Shown here piece after piece: positions 1-6,857 of a stretch of DNA of 13,362 nucleotides. The DNA comes from an uncultured Bacilli bacterium. Lineage in GTDB: Bacteria > Bacillota_I > Bacilli_A > RF39 > UBA660. Position 1 is the stretch's first letter; each line of letters starts with the position of its first letter. The stretch spans positions 1 to 13,362 of the forward strand of contig CANQMB010000020.1 of assembly GCA_947624845.1 (NCBI GenBank), given 5' to 3'. Both the position numbers and the translations under genes were made by a program. The notes beneath the pieces are model-generated. The model was given only the letters and a program-made list of their open reading frames with translations. It was not told where the DNA came from and ran no database searches.

Positions 1-485
1 CTTGTTGTAGCACCGACTAAAGTAAAAGGAGGTAAATCAATTTTTATGTTTCTCGTATTTCCTTCACTACCAATAATAATATCTAAAGTAAAATCTTCCA
101 TAGCAGGATATAAAATCTCTTCAATAAAACGAGGCATTCGATGAATTTCATCAATAAATAATACATCTCCTGGCTCCAAAGTAGATAAAACGGCCGCTAA
201 ATCTCCGGATTTTTCAATACTGGGACCACTAGCCGTTTTTATATTGCTACCAAGTTCATGAGCAATGATATAAGCCAAAGTCGTCTTTCCAAGTCCAGGA
301 GGCCCATATAATAATACATGATCGAGCGCTTCTCCCCTCATTTTAGCCGCTTCTATAAATACCTTGATATTCTCCTTTACATCTTGCTGTCCAATATATT
401 CCTCGATTGTTTCTGGACGAATGGTATTATCCATAATTCCATCATCTACGAGTTCCCTACTCGTTACAATACGTTCTTCTTCCAT
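1..485 (-). CDS. ruvB: Holliday junction branch migration ATPase RuvB (partial, N-terminal part)
   Basis: RuvB is the hexameric AAA+ motor that drives Holliday junction branch migration with RuvA in recombinational repair. The 161 complete codons visible start [16 protein letters not shown] and hold the Walker A motif GPPGLGKTT (residues 61-69), the Walker B region DVLFIDEIH (107-115), [10 protein letters not shown] (122-131) and the family signature [11 protein letters not shown] at the edge of the window. The C-terminal AAA+ lid and winged-helix DNA-binding domain lie outside. The start ATG at 483-485 is preceded by an excellent AGGAGGT at 490-496, which overlaps the ruvA stop codon; only 9 bp separate the two genes, so they are one operon and probably translationally coupled. 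Identification is secure; the gene is cut only by the window edge. Confidence 0.97.
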   Translation of the reverse strand, partial: MEEERIVTSRELVDDGIMDNTIRPETIEEYIGQQDVKENIKVFIEAAKMRGEALDHVLLYGPPGLGKTTLAYIIAHELGSNIKTASGPSIEKSGDLAAVLSTLEPGDVLFIDEIHRMPRFIEEILYPAMEDFTLDIIIGSEGNTRNIKIDLPPFTLVGATT

Positions 486-494
486 TTTTACCTC

Positions 495-1052
495 CTATTT
501 CAACAACAATTTCAAGGCTTCTTTCACTTGATCCTCGATAGATAATTTACGATCGATTCTAGGTAAAATTGCTTTAAATTCTTTTTCTTTATATCCCAAA
601 CCTTTCAACACTTCTGAAAGTTCAGCAATCTCATTTTCTTCTACAGTCTCTAAAGAATCAATATTGATCTTTCCTTTTAAATCTAAAATCATCTGTTTTG
701 CCAATTTATCACCGATTTTCGGGAATTTTTTCAAATACAGAATATTTTCTCTTTCAATGGCATCGACAATTCCTTTTAAAGAACCCGTAGCAAGAATGGG
801 AAGAGCCATTTTACATCCTAATCCTTTGACGTCAATTAATTTCAAGAAAAGTTCTTTTTCTTGTTCTTCTTTAAAACCAAATAAACTGAGTTCATCTTCT
901 TTTACTTGTTGATAAACATAAACTTTCACTTCTTGATTTTCATCAAACGAATAAGGATTCGGCGTATGAATAAAATATCCAATCCCATGAACTTCTAGTA
1001 CAATTCCTGTACTTTTAATAGAACTTACAGTTCCAATCATATAATCGTACAT
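495..1052 (-). CDS. ruvA: Holliday junction DNA-binding protein RuvA
   Basis: RuvA binds the four-way junction as a tetramer and loads RuvB. The protein is 185 aa, slightly short of the usual ~190-205. It has the N-terminal OB domain (1-62, with GIGYFIHTPNP and ELSLFGF), two helix-hairpin-helix motifs (about 71-90, VKGLGCK; about 106-125, FPKIGDKLAKQ) and a C-terminal RuvB-contacting domain (about 140-185, SEVLKGLGYKEKE). I chose the MYDYMIG start at 1050-1052 rather than the upstream ATG at 1128-1130. The residues between do not look like RuvA, a promoter lies inside that stretch, and MYDYMIGTV lines up with the B. subtilis start MIEFVKGTI. A GAAGAGAG purine stretch serves as ribosome binding site. 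In the second hairpin the usual PGIG is PKIG. It is the first gene of the ruvAB operon. Confidence 0.96.
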   Translation of the reverse strand: MYDYMIGTVSSIKSTGIVLEVHGIGYFIHTPNPYSFDENQEVKVYVYQQVKEDELSLFGFKEEQEKELFLKLIDVKGLGCKMALPILATGSLKGIVDAIERENILYLKKFPKIGDKLAKQMILDLKGKINIDSLETVEENEIAELSEVLKGLGYKEKEFKAILPRIDRKLSIEDQVKEALKLLLK

Positions 1053-1073
1053 ATTATCACTCTCTTCTTTTTT

Positions 1074-1102
1074 ATTATACGATACTTTTGAAATTACTTC
1101 AA
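1074..1102 (-). promoter_or_regulatory. SigA-type promoter of ruvAB (proximal)
   Basis: Minus strand: -35 TTGAAG (1097-1102), a 17-bp spacer, and -10 TATAAT (1074-1079). Transcription would start near 1067, only about 15 nt before the chosen ruvA ATG. This fits the short-start reading of ruvA and excludes the upstream ATG for this transcript. Confidence 0.7.
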
Positions 1103-1156
1103 TCAAAAAATCAAACAGACGTATGAACATGATGAAAAAACCTTTTCTTCTTTTTT

Positions 1157-1185
1157 AGTATATACCCTTTTTTCCCTTCTGTCAT
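1157..1185 (-). promoter_or_regulatory. Possible second, distal promoter of ruvAB
   Basis: Minus strand: ATGACA (1180-1185), a 17-bp spacer, and TATACT (1157-1162). Both hexamers match the housekeeping consensus at 5 of 6 positions. It starts one base after the terminator hairpin of the preceding gene and would give a ruvA leader of roughly 100 nt. In so AT-rich a spacer a chance match is possible. Confidence 0.45.
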
Positions 1186-1218
1186 AAAAATAGCTAGTAT
1201 TTATTGCTAGCTATTTTT
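1186..1218 (-). terminator. Intrinsic terminator of the pnp/NodB-like operon
   Basis: Twelve-base inverted repeat AAAAATAGCTAG / CTAGCTATTTTT (arms 1186-1197 and 1207-1218) around a 9-nt loop. On the minus strand the TAGCTAG stem starts with the TAG stop codon of the preceding gene and the 3' arm ends in TTTTT. The stem is AT-rich, so efficiency may be moderate. The repeat is symmetric, but nothing converges on it from the plus strand. Confidence 0.7.
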
Positions 1219-2059
1219 CAGATAAAAGATCATCTAAATTGGTCAAATAAAATCCCTTTTGATTGAGATAGCGAATTACCATATCTAATTCTTCTTCTAA
1301 AATGGCATCTACCTTCATACTAATAATCGATCCTGCCGACACTTTCTTTTTAATTTCTATATAGGGTTTTGCTTTTACTTGCAACGTGGGAATGACTGTA
1401 TGAATCCCCATTTTTCCACATAAGTCCAACACTTCTTTTTGATCATATTCTGCATAACAATAATTTTTCTTTTTTGCTGTAATCGATTCCAAAATCGCGA
1501 TGGCCGATTTAAAATAATTTTCATCATAACTACCATTATAGTAGAGAACTTCTACTTCGTGCCCAAACGTCGTCATCGTCTGTACTAATTGCTGATTATT
1601 TTCAATCCATAACCCATCGGCAAAAAAAGTGGCTTTTTCTCCTCGTGCTTCTAATATCGATAAAATGGGATTAATATTCGAAAATCGTTCTACTCGAAAA
1701 ACTAATGCAACTCCACTATTTAATCCATTTCCCGATTCAATATAGCGATCATAATAATCATCTAAAGAGACTGTGGGTTCGATTTCTTGAAATACAAATA
1801 AACTTTCCTTATATTTTCCATAATTTTTCATCTTTTTATAACTTTCTAAGACATCTACTTTTTTTCCACGAGCGCCTGGAATCACATGATTTTTTATCAG
1901 TTTGGCATCGACGGCTTCTTGCTGATACTCGCTTTCTTTTTCCCTAATCGCCTTCATGATTGGATCTTTTTCTCTAAAAATAGAGACTACTTTTTCTGTA
2001 TAATAAAAACTAAAGAGAACAAGTGCCAAAACACCGAGAATTTGTCCTATTTTTTTCAT
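1211..2059 (-). CDS. Membrane-anchored NodB-fold (polysaccharide deacetylase-like) protein, probably non-catalytic
   Basis: 282-aa protein with an N-terminal hydrophobic segment (about 5-20) acting as membrane anchor or uncleaved signal, a charged juxtamembrane region (30-110) and a NodB/CE4-type domain (about 115-280). The fold is recognisable from VALVF (117-121), ATFF (143-146), GHE (166-168) and the C-terminal LTNLDDLL. The catalytic residues are gone. The usual FDDG is FRVE (121-124), the two metal-binding His after GHE are Leu172 and Gly176, the RPPxG-type motif reads CYAEYD (201-206), and the late LLH motif is SMK. It therefore probably does not deacetylate; a scaffold or wall-binding role is inference. 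The start at 2057-2059 has AGGTGG at 2065-2070. It sits 48 bp downstream of pnp, the place of ylxY in B. subtilis, which is also NodB-related, so orthology is possible but unproven. Confidence 0.8.
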   Translation of the reverse strand: MKKIGQILGVLALVLFSFYYTEKVVSIFREKDPIMKAIREKESEYQQEAVDAKLIKNHVIPGARGKKVDVLESYKKMKNYGKYKESLFVFQEIEPTVSLDDYYDRYIESGNGLNSGVALVFRVERFSNINPILSILEARGEKATFFADGLWIENNQQLVQTMTTFGHEVEVLYYNGSYDENYFKSAIAILESITAKKKNYCYAEYDQKEVLDLCGKMGIHTVIPTLQVKAKPYIEIKKKVSAGSIISMKVDAILEEELDMVIRYLNQKGFYLTNLDDLLSEK

Positions 2060-2085
2060 ACAAACCACCTAATAAAATTTATGTC

Positions 2086-2129
2086 AACCAAAAGAAAAAA
2101 AGAAGAATTATTTTTCTTCTTTTTTGGTT
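2086..2129 (-). terminator. Bulged AT-rich hairpin at the 3' end of pnp (weak terminator or processing site)
   Basis: On the minus strand AACCAAAA plus AAGAAGAA (2114-2129) pairs with TTCTTCTT (2100-2107) and TTTTGGTT (2086-2093), leaving a 6-nt bulge. The 6-nt loop (2108-2113) contains the pnp TAA. The inner stem is followed by a T-rich run (2095-2099, then TTTT), so it could end some transcripts. Only four G-C pairs support the whole structure, and the next gene starts 48 bp on with no clear promoter, so read-through is likely. Confidence 0.4.
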
Positions 2130-4270
2130 TTTCTAACACGATTTGGTAACGCATCTTTTCTAGAGAAGTTCAATCTTCCCTTTTTGTCAGTTCCAATGGC
2201 TTTGACTAAAATTTCATCGCCCAAATGAACAACATCTTCTACTTTTTCTACTCGATCATGAGAAAGTTTTGAAATATGAACCATTCCCTCGCATCCAGGC
2301 CATAGTTGAACGAAGCAACCAAAATCTTCAATTTTGACTACCTTTGCTTCATAGATTTTTCCTTCTTCTACTTCTCTCGTAATATCTTCAATCATCTTCT
2401 TTGTTTTTTCAATAATTTCTTTATCCGTATGATAAATAATTACTCTTCCATCATCTTCTAAATCTACTTTTACAGCATTGATATTATTTACATCCGTCAC
2501 ATTAGAAGCTTCACAGATAATTTTAGTAATCATCTCTCCACCTCGACCAATGACATCTTTGATCTTCATTGGATTAATCATAAATGTTTCCATTTTTGGT
2601 GCATATTTTGAAACTTCTTTTCTTGGTTCTTTGATTTGTTTTTTAATTACCTTTAAAATTTGAAGACGTGCTTTTTTCGCCTGAGCCAAGGCCTCTTTTA
2701 GAATTTCTTTGGTAACACCTTTAATTTTAATGTCCATTTGTAGTGCACAAATTCCATTTTCTGTTCCTGCCACTTTAAAATCCATATCTCCTAAGTGATC
2801 TTCCATTCCTTGAATATCTGTTAAGATGGTATAATCGTCTCCATCTGTGATTAAGCCCATGGCAATTCCTGCAACAGGCGCTTTAATTGGTACTCCTGCA
2901 GCCATTAAACTCATACATCCTGCACAAATCGATGCTTGAGAAGAGGATCCATTCGATTCTAAAATCTCAGAGACAACTCGAATCGTATAAGGGAATTCTT
3001 CTTCACTTGGAATTACTTGAAGAAGGGCTTTTTCTCCTAGAGCACCATGTCCAATTTCTCTTCTTCCAGGTGCACCATATCTTCCCGTTTCCCCCACAGA
3101 AAATTGTGGAAAATTATAATGTAACATAAATCGTTTTCCATCTTCTAAACTTAGACCATCTAAAATCTGATGTTCTCCTAAAGCGCCTAATGTCGTTACA
3201 GATAAACTCTGGGTTTGTCCCCTTGTAAATAAAGCAGAGCCATGCGTTCTAGGCAATATATCAATATCTGTCGATAACGGACGAATTTCATCCATTTTTC
3301 TTCCGTCCGCTCTTTTATGTTCTTTTACGACAATTTGACGAAAACAGCGATATTCAATGTCACTAAGTACCATACTTACCTTTGTCAATAATTCCTTTAA
3401 TTCATCCTCTTTTTCATTTTCATTTTCTGTCTCATAAAGAGAAAGAATCTCTTCTTTCACATTTTCCACCGCTTCTTGCATTTTTAATTTATCTTTAATT
3501 CTTAATGCCTTGTCCATCTTCTTCGTCGCAAGACTTTCGATTCTCTCCTTCATTTCTTCTGAAATTTCTAAATGCTCATATTCCATCTTTTCTTCACCAA
3601 TATCATCGATAATTTCTTGCTCGAATTGAATTAATTTTTTAATTTCTTTATGGGCAGTCATCAAGCCTTCTAACATAATTTCTTCCTCTACTTGTTTGGC
3701 ACTAGACTCTACCATATTAATGGCCTCTTTCGTTCCTGCAACCGTAAGATCAAGAACAGAGTTTTCTAATTGTTCTGGATTTGGATTTACAACATATTTA
3801 TCATTGACATAACCAATTTTAACACCTGCAATCGGTCCATCAAAAGGAATTTTACTAATGGAAACAGCAAGACTAGAAGCGAGCATCGCAGTAAGCTCTG
3901 GAGAACAATCCTGATCCACACTTAAAACTGTATTAATAATTTGTACTTCATTTTTAAAATCACTAGGAAAAAGTGGTCGCATAGGTCGATCGATCATTCT
4001 AGCAGCCAACGTCGCATTATCGGTAGGTCTTCCCTCACGCTTAATAAACCCTCCTGGAATTTTTCCCACGGAATATAATTTTTCTTGATAATTAACTGTA
4101 AGTGGAAAAAAATCAGACAATAGATTCGCATTCTTATTTACTACTGCTGCGGCCAAAACAACCGTATCTCCATAACGAACTAGAACAGATCCCGTCGCTT
4201 GTTTGGCCATTTCTCCATGTTCAACTACAATTTTCTTTCCATGAAATTCTAACTCATATACTTTCTTCAT
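2108..4270 (-). CDS. pnp: Polyribonucleotide nucleotidyltransferase (PNPase)
   Basis: PNPase is the trimeric 3'-5' phosphorolytic exoribonuclease that releases nucleoside diphosphates from RNA. At 720 aa it is full length. In order: RNase PH domain 1 ([26 protein letters not shown]), an all-helical linker rich in Glu/Lys (about 200-310), RNase PH domain 2 with [14 protein letters not shown] and the catalytic-site segment [13 protein letters not shown], a KH domain (about 559-630, VIGRGG at 573-578) and an S1 domain (about 634-703). A lysine-rich tail follows. The KH domain carries roughly ten extra residues ([11 protein letters not shown], 589-599) compared with B. subtilis. The start at 4268-4270 has AGGAAG at 4279-4284. 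The gene follows the unrecognised upstream ORF by 31 bp and has no convincing promoter of its own, so it is probably transcribed from rpsO or an internal site. Confidence 0.98.
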   Translation of the reverse strand: MKKVYELEFHGKKIVVEHGEMAKQATGSVLVRYGDTVVLAAAVVNKNANLLSDFFPLTVNYQEKLYSVGKIPGGFIKREGRPTDNATLAARMIDRPMRPLFPSDFKNEVQIINTVLSVDQDCSPELTAMLASSLAVSISKIPFDGPIAGVKIGYVNDKYVVNPNPEQLENSVLDLTVAGTKEAINMVESSAKQVEEEIMLEGLMTAHKEIKKLIQFEQEIIDDIGEEKMEYEHLEISEEMKERIESLATKKMDKALRIKDKLKMQEAVENVKEEILSLYETENENEKEDELKELLTKVSMVLSDIEYRCFRQIVVKEHKRADGRKMDEIRPLSTDIDILPRTHGSALFTRGQTQSLSVTTLGALGEHQILDGLSLEDGKRFMLHYNFPQFSVGETGRYGAPGRREIGHGALGEKALLQVIPSEEEFPYTIRVVSEILESNGSSSQASICAGCMSLMAAGVPIKAPVAGIAMGLITDGDDYTILTDIQGMEDHLGDMDFKVAGTENGICALQMDIKIKGVTKEILKEALAQAKKARLQILKVIKKQIKEPRKEVSKYAPKMETFMINPMKIKDVIGRGGEMITKIICEASNVTDVNNINAVKVDLEDDGRVIIYHTDKEIIEKTKKMIEDITREVEEGKIYEAKVVKIEDFGCFVQLWPGCEGMVHISKLSHDRVEKVEDVVHLGDEILVKAIGTDKKGRLNFSRKDALPNRVRKTKKEEK

Positions 4271-4301
4271 ATTTTATACTTCCTTTCTCATTCAATGTAA
4301 C

Positions 4302-5078
4302 TTAACTTTTTATTTTTCTTTTGACAGGGCATTGATTTTCTTTTTCATAATGGAACCATTGATTCATTTGATCAGATATTTCAATAAGTTCATCCTTTGA
4401 AAAATTAAATTCAATCGGAAAATCAAATAGTGCATATTCATAGACTTCTTCTAACGCTTCTTTCATTTCTAAAACATTGGAAATCGGCCATTTCACTCTT
4501 CCTAAAAAGTTCTCTCTTTCCTTGATAATCTGATCAAGTAAAACCGGTTTTTGTCCTTGATTCCACAAACCACTTTCTAATTGTTGAAAATCAAAAAAGT
4601 AAGTTCTATTATGATCGTGTGTGATCATTTTGTTTTTTTCAAATAGATAGTCATGATTTTTATAAGTCACTTTTTTTACATCTTCCTCTTGAAATAATAT
4701 TTTTTCAAACCCATAGTACTTTTCTCTGTAAACTCCCGTTCTTCTTCCTTCCTTATCAAAGGTTTTATATATTTTATCGGAAGAATACAAATTTTGGAAA
4801 AATAAATATTCTCGATTTCTATTTTCTGTTTTCATTTCTTCTTGTGCCACAAAGTGAATAAAACTTCTCTTGTCCTTTTTGACAATCACATATACTTCCC
4901 TTGTCTCTTCTGTTTCTTTCTTTTCTATTGAAATCACATAATTCTTTTCCTCTGTTGAAAAGAAAATTTCCTCTTCCTTAAAATCTTCTGTTAATAATTG
5001 ATTTAAGGTATCAATCATTTTCTTTTCGCTGATATCTGTCTTCTTTTTTTCTTTCTCACAAATATCAATCGTTTCCAT
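4302..5078 (-). CDS. Unrecognised charged protein between rpsO and pnp
   Basis: 258-aa protein that I do not recognise. It starts METIDICEKEKKK and is rich in Glu, Lys and aromatics throughout, with no signal peptide or membrane segment, so it is probably cytoplasmic. An N-terminal third (1-80) looks like a small alpha/beta unit with alternating strands (YVISIEKKE, VYVIVKKDKRSFIHFV). The middle (95-165) has repeated short tyrosine-rich strands (KTFDKEGRRTGVYREKYYG, VTYKNHDYLFEK) of the sort seen where a text-like motif is re-read by beta hairpins. The C-terminal part looks helical. Translation is well supported: AGGAGGG (5085-5091) lies 6 nt before the ATG at 5076-5078. Only about 19 bp separate it from the rpsO terminator, with no room for a promoter. 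Co-transcription with pnp suggests a link to RNA metabolism, but this is guilt by association only. Confidence 0.8.
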   Translation of the reverse strand: METIDICEKEKKKTDISEKKMIDTLNQLLTEDFKEEEIFFSTEEKNYVISIEKKETEETREVYVIVKKDKRSFIHFVAQEEMKTENRNREYLFFQNLYSSDKIYKTFDKEGRRTGVYREKYYGFEKILFQEEDVKKVTYKNHDYLFEKNKMITHDHNRTYFFDFQQLESGLWNQGQKPVLLDQIIKERENFLGRVKWPISNVLEMKEALEEVYEYALFDFPIEFNFSKDELIEISDQMNQWFHYEKENQCPVKRKIKS

Positions 5079-5095
5079 TTCAAACCCTCCTAAGA

Positions 5096-5124
5096 ATAAA
5101 AATAGACACCAAAAAATGTGTCTA
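5096..5124 (-). terminator. rpsO terminator/attenuator overlapping the rpsO stop codon
   Basis: Minus strand: a 7-bp perfect stem TAGACAC (5118-5124) / GTGTCTA (5103-5109) with an 8-nt T-rich loop, followed by TTTTTATT. The first three bases of the stem are the rpsO TAG stop. The next gene's ribosome binding site begins only a few bases beyond, so the structure probably lowers rather than abolishes downstream transcription of the unrecognised gene and pnp. Confidence 0.75.
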
Positions 5125-5391
5125 CTTTCTCAATCCTAATTTTTTAATTAATTCACGATATCTAGTAACATCTTGCTTTTGAAGATATTGTAACATATTT
5201 CTTCTCTGTCCAACTTTCTTTAAAAGCCCACGTCTAGAATGAAAATCGTGAATATGTACTTTTAAATGTTCTGTTAAATCATTAATCTCTTTTGTTAAAA
5301 TTGCAATCTGAACTTCAGCAGAACCCGTATCATTTTCACTTCTTGCAAATTTACTAACAATTGCTTTTTTTTCTTCTTTTGTTAAAGCCAT
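5122..5391 (-). CDS. rpsO: 30S ribosomal protein S15
   Basis: S15 is a primary 16S rRNA-binding protein of the small-subunit platform. The 89-aa product matches the family length and carries the signature residues throughout: [36 protein letters not shown] and the C-terminal [12 protein letters not shown]. The MALTKEEKK start at 5389-5391 is the normal family start and is preceded by AAGGAAGGA. An in-frame ATG further up (5446-5448) lies in the leader and is not used in this family. The gene has its own strong promoter and a leader of about 74 nt that may carry autoregulatory structure. A terminator overlaps its stop codon, so it can be expressed above the downstream pnp genes. Identification is certain. 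Confidence 0.99.
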   Translation of the reverse strand: MALTKEEKKAIVSKFARSENDTGSAEVQIAILTKEINDLTEHLKVHIHDFHSRRGLLKKVGQRRNMLQYLQKQDVTRYRELIKKLGLRK

Positions 5392-5466
5392 AATATCCTT
5401 CCTTTCTTTCATTCGCTGAAACTGAGTAAGGAGTCGGAAAATCTCCAAACTAAGAATCAGTAAGCA
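5392..5466 (-). promoter_or_regulatory. rpsO 5' leader with possible S15 autoregulatory structure
   Basis: From the predicted start site near 5465 to the rpsO ATG there are about 74 nt. On the minus strand GGAG (5443-5446) pairs with CTCC (5430-5433) across a 9-nt loop. The stem can extend through a UU/UU internal loop to AGU/ACU and, beyond a bulge, to CUG (5458-5460) with CAG. S15 represses its own mRNA through structured leaders in several bacteria, including Geobacillus. That this leader does so is inference. Confidence 0.4.
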
Positions 5467-5471
5467 TTTAT

Positions 5472-5500
5472 ATTATACTAATACTTATTTCTTTTTTCAA
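5472..5500 (-). promoter_or_regulatory. Strong SigA-type promoter of rpsO
   Basis: Minus strand: TTGAAA (5495-5500), a 17-bp spacer, and a perfect TATAAT (5472-5477), with start expected near 5465. I see no convincing terminator between the upstream fusion gene and this promoter (5501-5555 is AT-rich with only weak hairpins), so some read-through from murI is possible. Confidence 0.8.
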
Positions 5501-5555
5501 GCATTATTTCAAAAAATTTATTTTTCTTCTATTTTTTATAGAGTTTTCCTTATTT

Positions 5556-6848
5556 TTATATCAATACTTTCCAAGGAGTTAAAACCTCTTTCGTTCCACG
5601 ATAAATGGCAATCACTTCTCCTGTTTCATTTTTTAACACACAAGTTCCAACAACTTGATTGGTATTTTTTAAAGATTGACCATTTTTTACTTTTTTTTCT
5701 TGAATAGAATCTACAAAAACCACTGGATAGTTTTTTAATGCCTCAGACAAAGAAAGAAGACGAGCTTTTCCTTCCTTAATCTCCTGCAATGTACTAGCCT
5801 GATTCAAACGAAAAATACCCTGTTTTGTCCGAACTAAACTACTCATGGTAGCAAAGACACCTAAATTCTTTCCTATATCCCGAATTAAACTTCGAATATA
5901 AGTTCCCTTACTTACTACTACCTGAAAAATAAAGGAATCTTCTTTCTTTTCTAATAGTTGAATCTTTTGAATCTCCACTTCTCTTTTCGGTAAATCCACT
6001 TTACTATTTTCTCTTGCATATTCATAAAGTTTTTTTCCATGAACTTTCACCGCAGAATAAATAGGTACTTCTTGCCAGTATTTTTTTTGAAAGCTTTTTA
6101 ACACTTTTTCTATTTCTAAATTCGAAGGAACTGACATTTCGTTCAAAATCATGCCCGTAGTATCTAACGTATCCGTAGAAATACCCAATTGAACTCCGGC
6201 AATATACTCTTTTTCAGAGGATGTTAACAACTCGCCAATTCTAGTTGCCTTTCCGATTGTTATCACCAAAACACCAGTTGCCATCGGATCTAACGTTCCC
6301 GTATGGCCCACTTTTTTCGTATAAAAAGAGCGATTGACAAGATTGACAACATCGCGGGAGGAGATTCCCGCTTCTTTATTGACAACAAGAACTGCCGATA
6401 AATTTTGATAATACTCTTCTAATGTCCAATTTTTCTCCATGAGAGAAGTTGCCAAGGAAGGGCCAACATAGCGAATATGTCCAGGTTCATAAGAATAGCC
6501 TGTACTTTCTTCTTTTCCTTTTGGATATCTCAATATAAAACCAAACTCTGCCAAATAGGGATAAACTTCTTCATAGTTCGATTCTTCCTTTAAAATAAAA
6601 TCTAAACAAAGCCCTGTCCCATGTTCACGAACTTCATTTTCATCTGACTCTACATATCCTAAACAAATTTCAAGCGTTAAATTTTTCTCGTTTTTTAAAA
6701 ATTCTTGTAACTGAAAGAAAGCAGAAGCTGTTTTTTCCTCTAACAAAATTTTTTCATCTTCTACAACCTTTACTTCAATAAGTTTTCTATTTTGAAAATT
6801 TTCCTCTTTATATGGATATTTTTTATTTACTAATACTGAGTAATTCAT
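5556..6848 (-). CDS. truB: VanY-like D,D-carboxypeptidase domain fused to tRNA pseudouridine(55) synthase TruB
   Basis: A single 430-aa reading frame with two unrelated domains. Residues 152-430 are TruB, which makes pseudouridine-55 in the tRNA T-loop: LVVNKEAGISSRDVVN (154-169), the catalytic motif GHTGTLDP (181-188, nucleophile Asp187), KGTYIRSLIRDIG (314-326) and a small C-terminal domain (375-430). Residues 1-147 match peptidase family M15B (VanY): opening LVNKKYPY, REHGTGLCLDF (74-84), FGFILRYPKGKE (102-113), TGYSYEPGHIRYVG (116-129) and a closing LTLEEY-like WTLEEY. The likely zinc ligands His76, Asp83 and His124 and the general base Glu121 are present. EPWH has become EPGH, and the SGYRS...Q segment is replaced by a much shorter LGYVESDENEV. 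No signal peptide is visible, so the domain should be cytoplasmic. No ribosome binding site precedes Met137, so separate TruB initiation is unlikely. It follows murI by 9 bp, with AAGAGG at 6854-6859. Confidence 0.93.
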   Translation of the reverse strand: MNYSVLVNKKYPYKEENFQNRKLIEVKVVEDEKILLEEKTASAFFQLQEFLKNEKNLTLEICLGYVESDENEVREHGTGLCLDFILKEESNYEEVYPYLAEFGFILRYPKGKEESTGYSYEPGHIRYVGPSLATSLMEKNWTLEEYYQNLSAVLVVNKEAGISSRDVVNLVNRSFYTKKVGHTGTLDPMATGVLVITIGKATRIGELLTSSEKEYIAGVQLGISTDTLDTTGMILNEMSVPSNLEIEKVLKSFQKKYWQEVPIYSAVKVHGKKLYEYARENSKVDLPKREVEIQKIQLLEKKEDSFIFQVVVSKGTYIRSLIRDIGKNLGVFATMSSLVRTKQGIFRLNQASTLQEIKEGKARLLSLSEALKNYPVVFVDSIQEKKVKNGQSLKNTNQVVGTCVLKNETGEVIAIYRGTKEVLTPWKVLI

Positions 6849-6857
6849 AAAAACCTC

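Noticed and set aside
1053..1130. Longer ruvA N-terminus starting at the ATG at 1128-1130
   Set aside because: The extra residues have no RuvA likeness and the best promoter (1074-1102) lies inside them.
4271..4301. Possible promoter just ahead of pnp (TTGAAT and TATAAA)
   Set aside because: The spacing between the hexamers is only 11 bp, too short for a housekeeping promoter, and it overlaps the pnp ribosome binding site.
5501..5555. Terminator after the VanY-TruB gene
   Set aside because: Only short A/T-only hairpins can be drawn, with no stable stem before a T-tract.
6390..6440. Internal start giving a stand-alone TruB (Met137)
   Set aside because: No Shine-Dalgarno-like sequence precedes this ATG, while the full-length start has AAGAGG at good spacing and the VanY part is conserved in its key residues.
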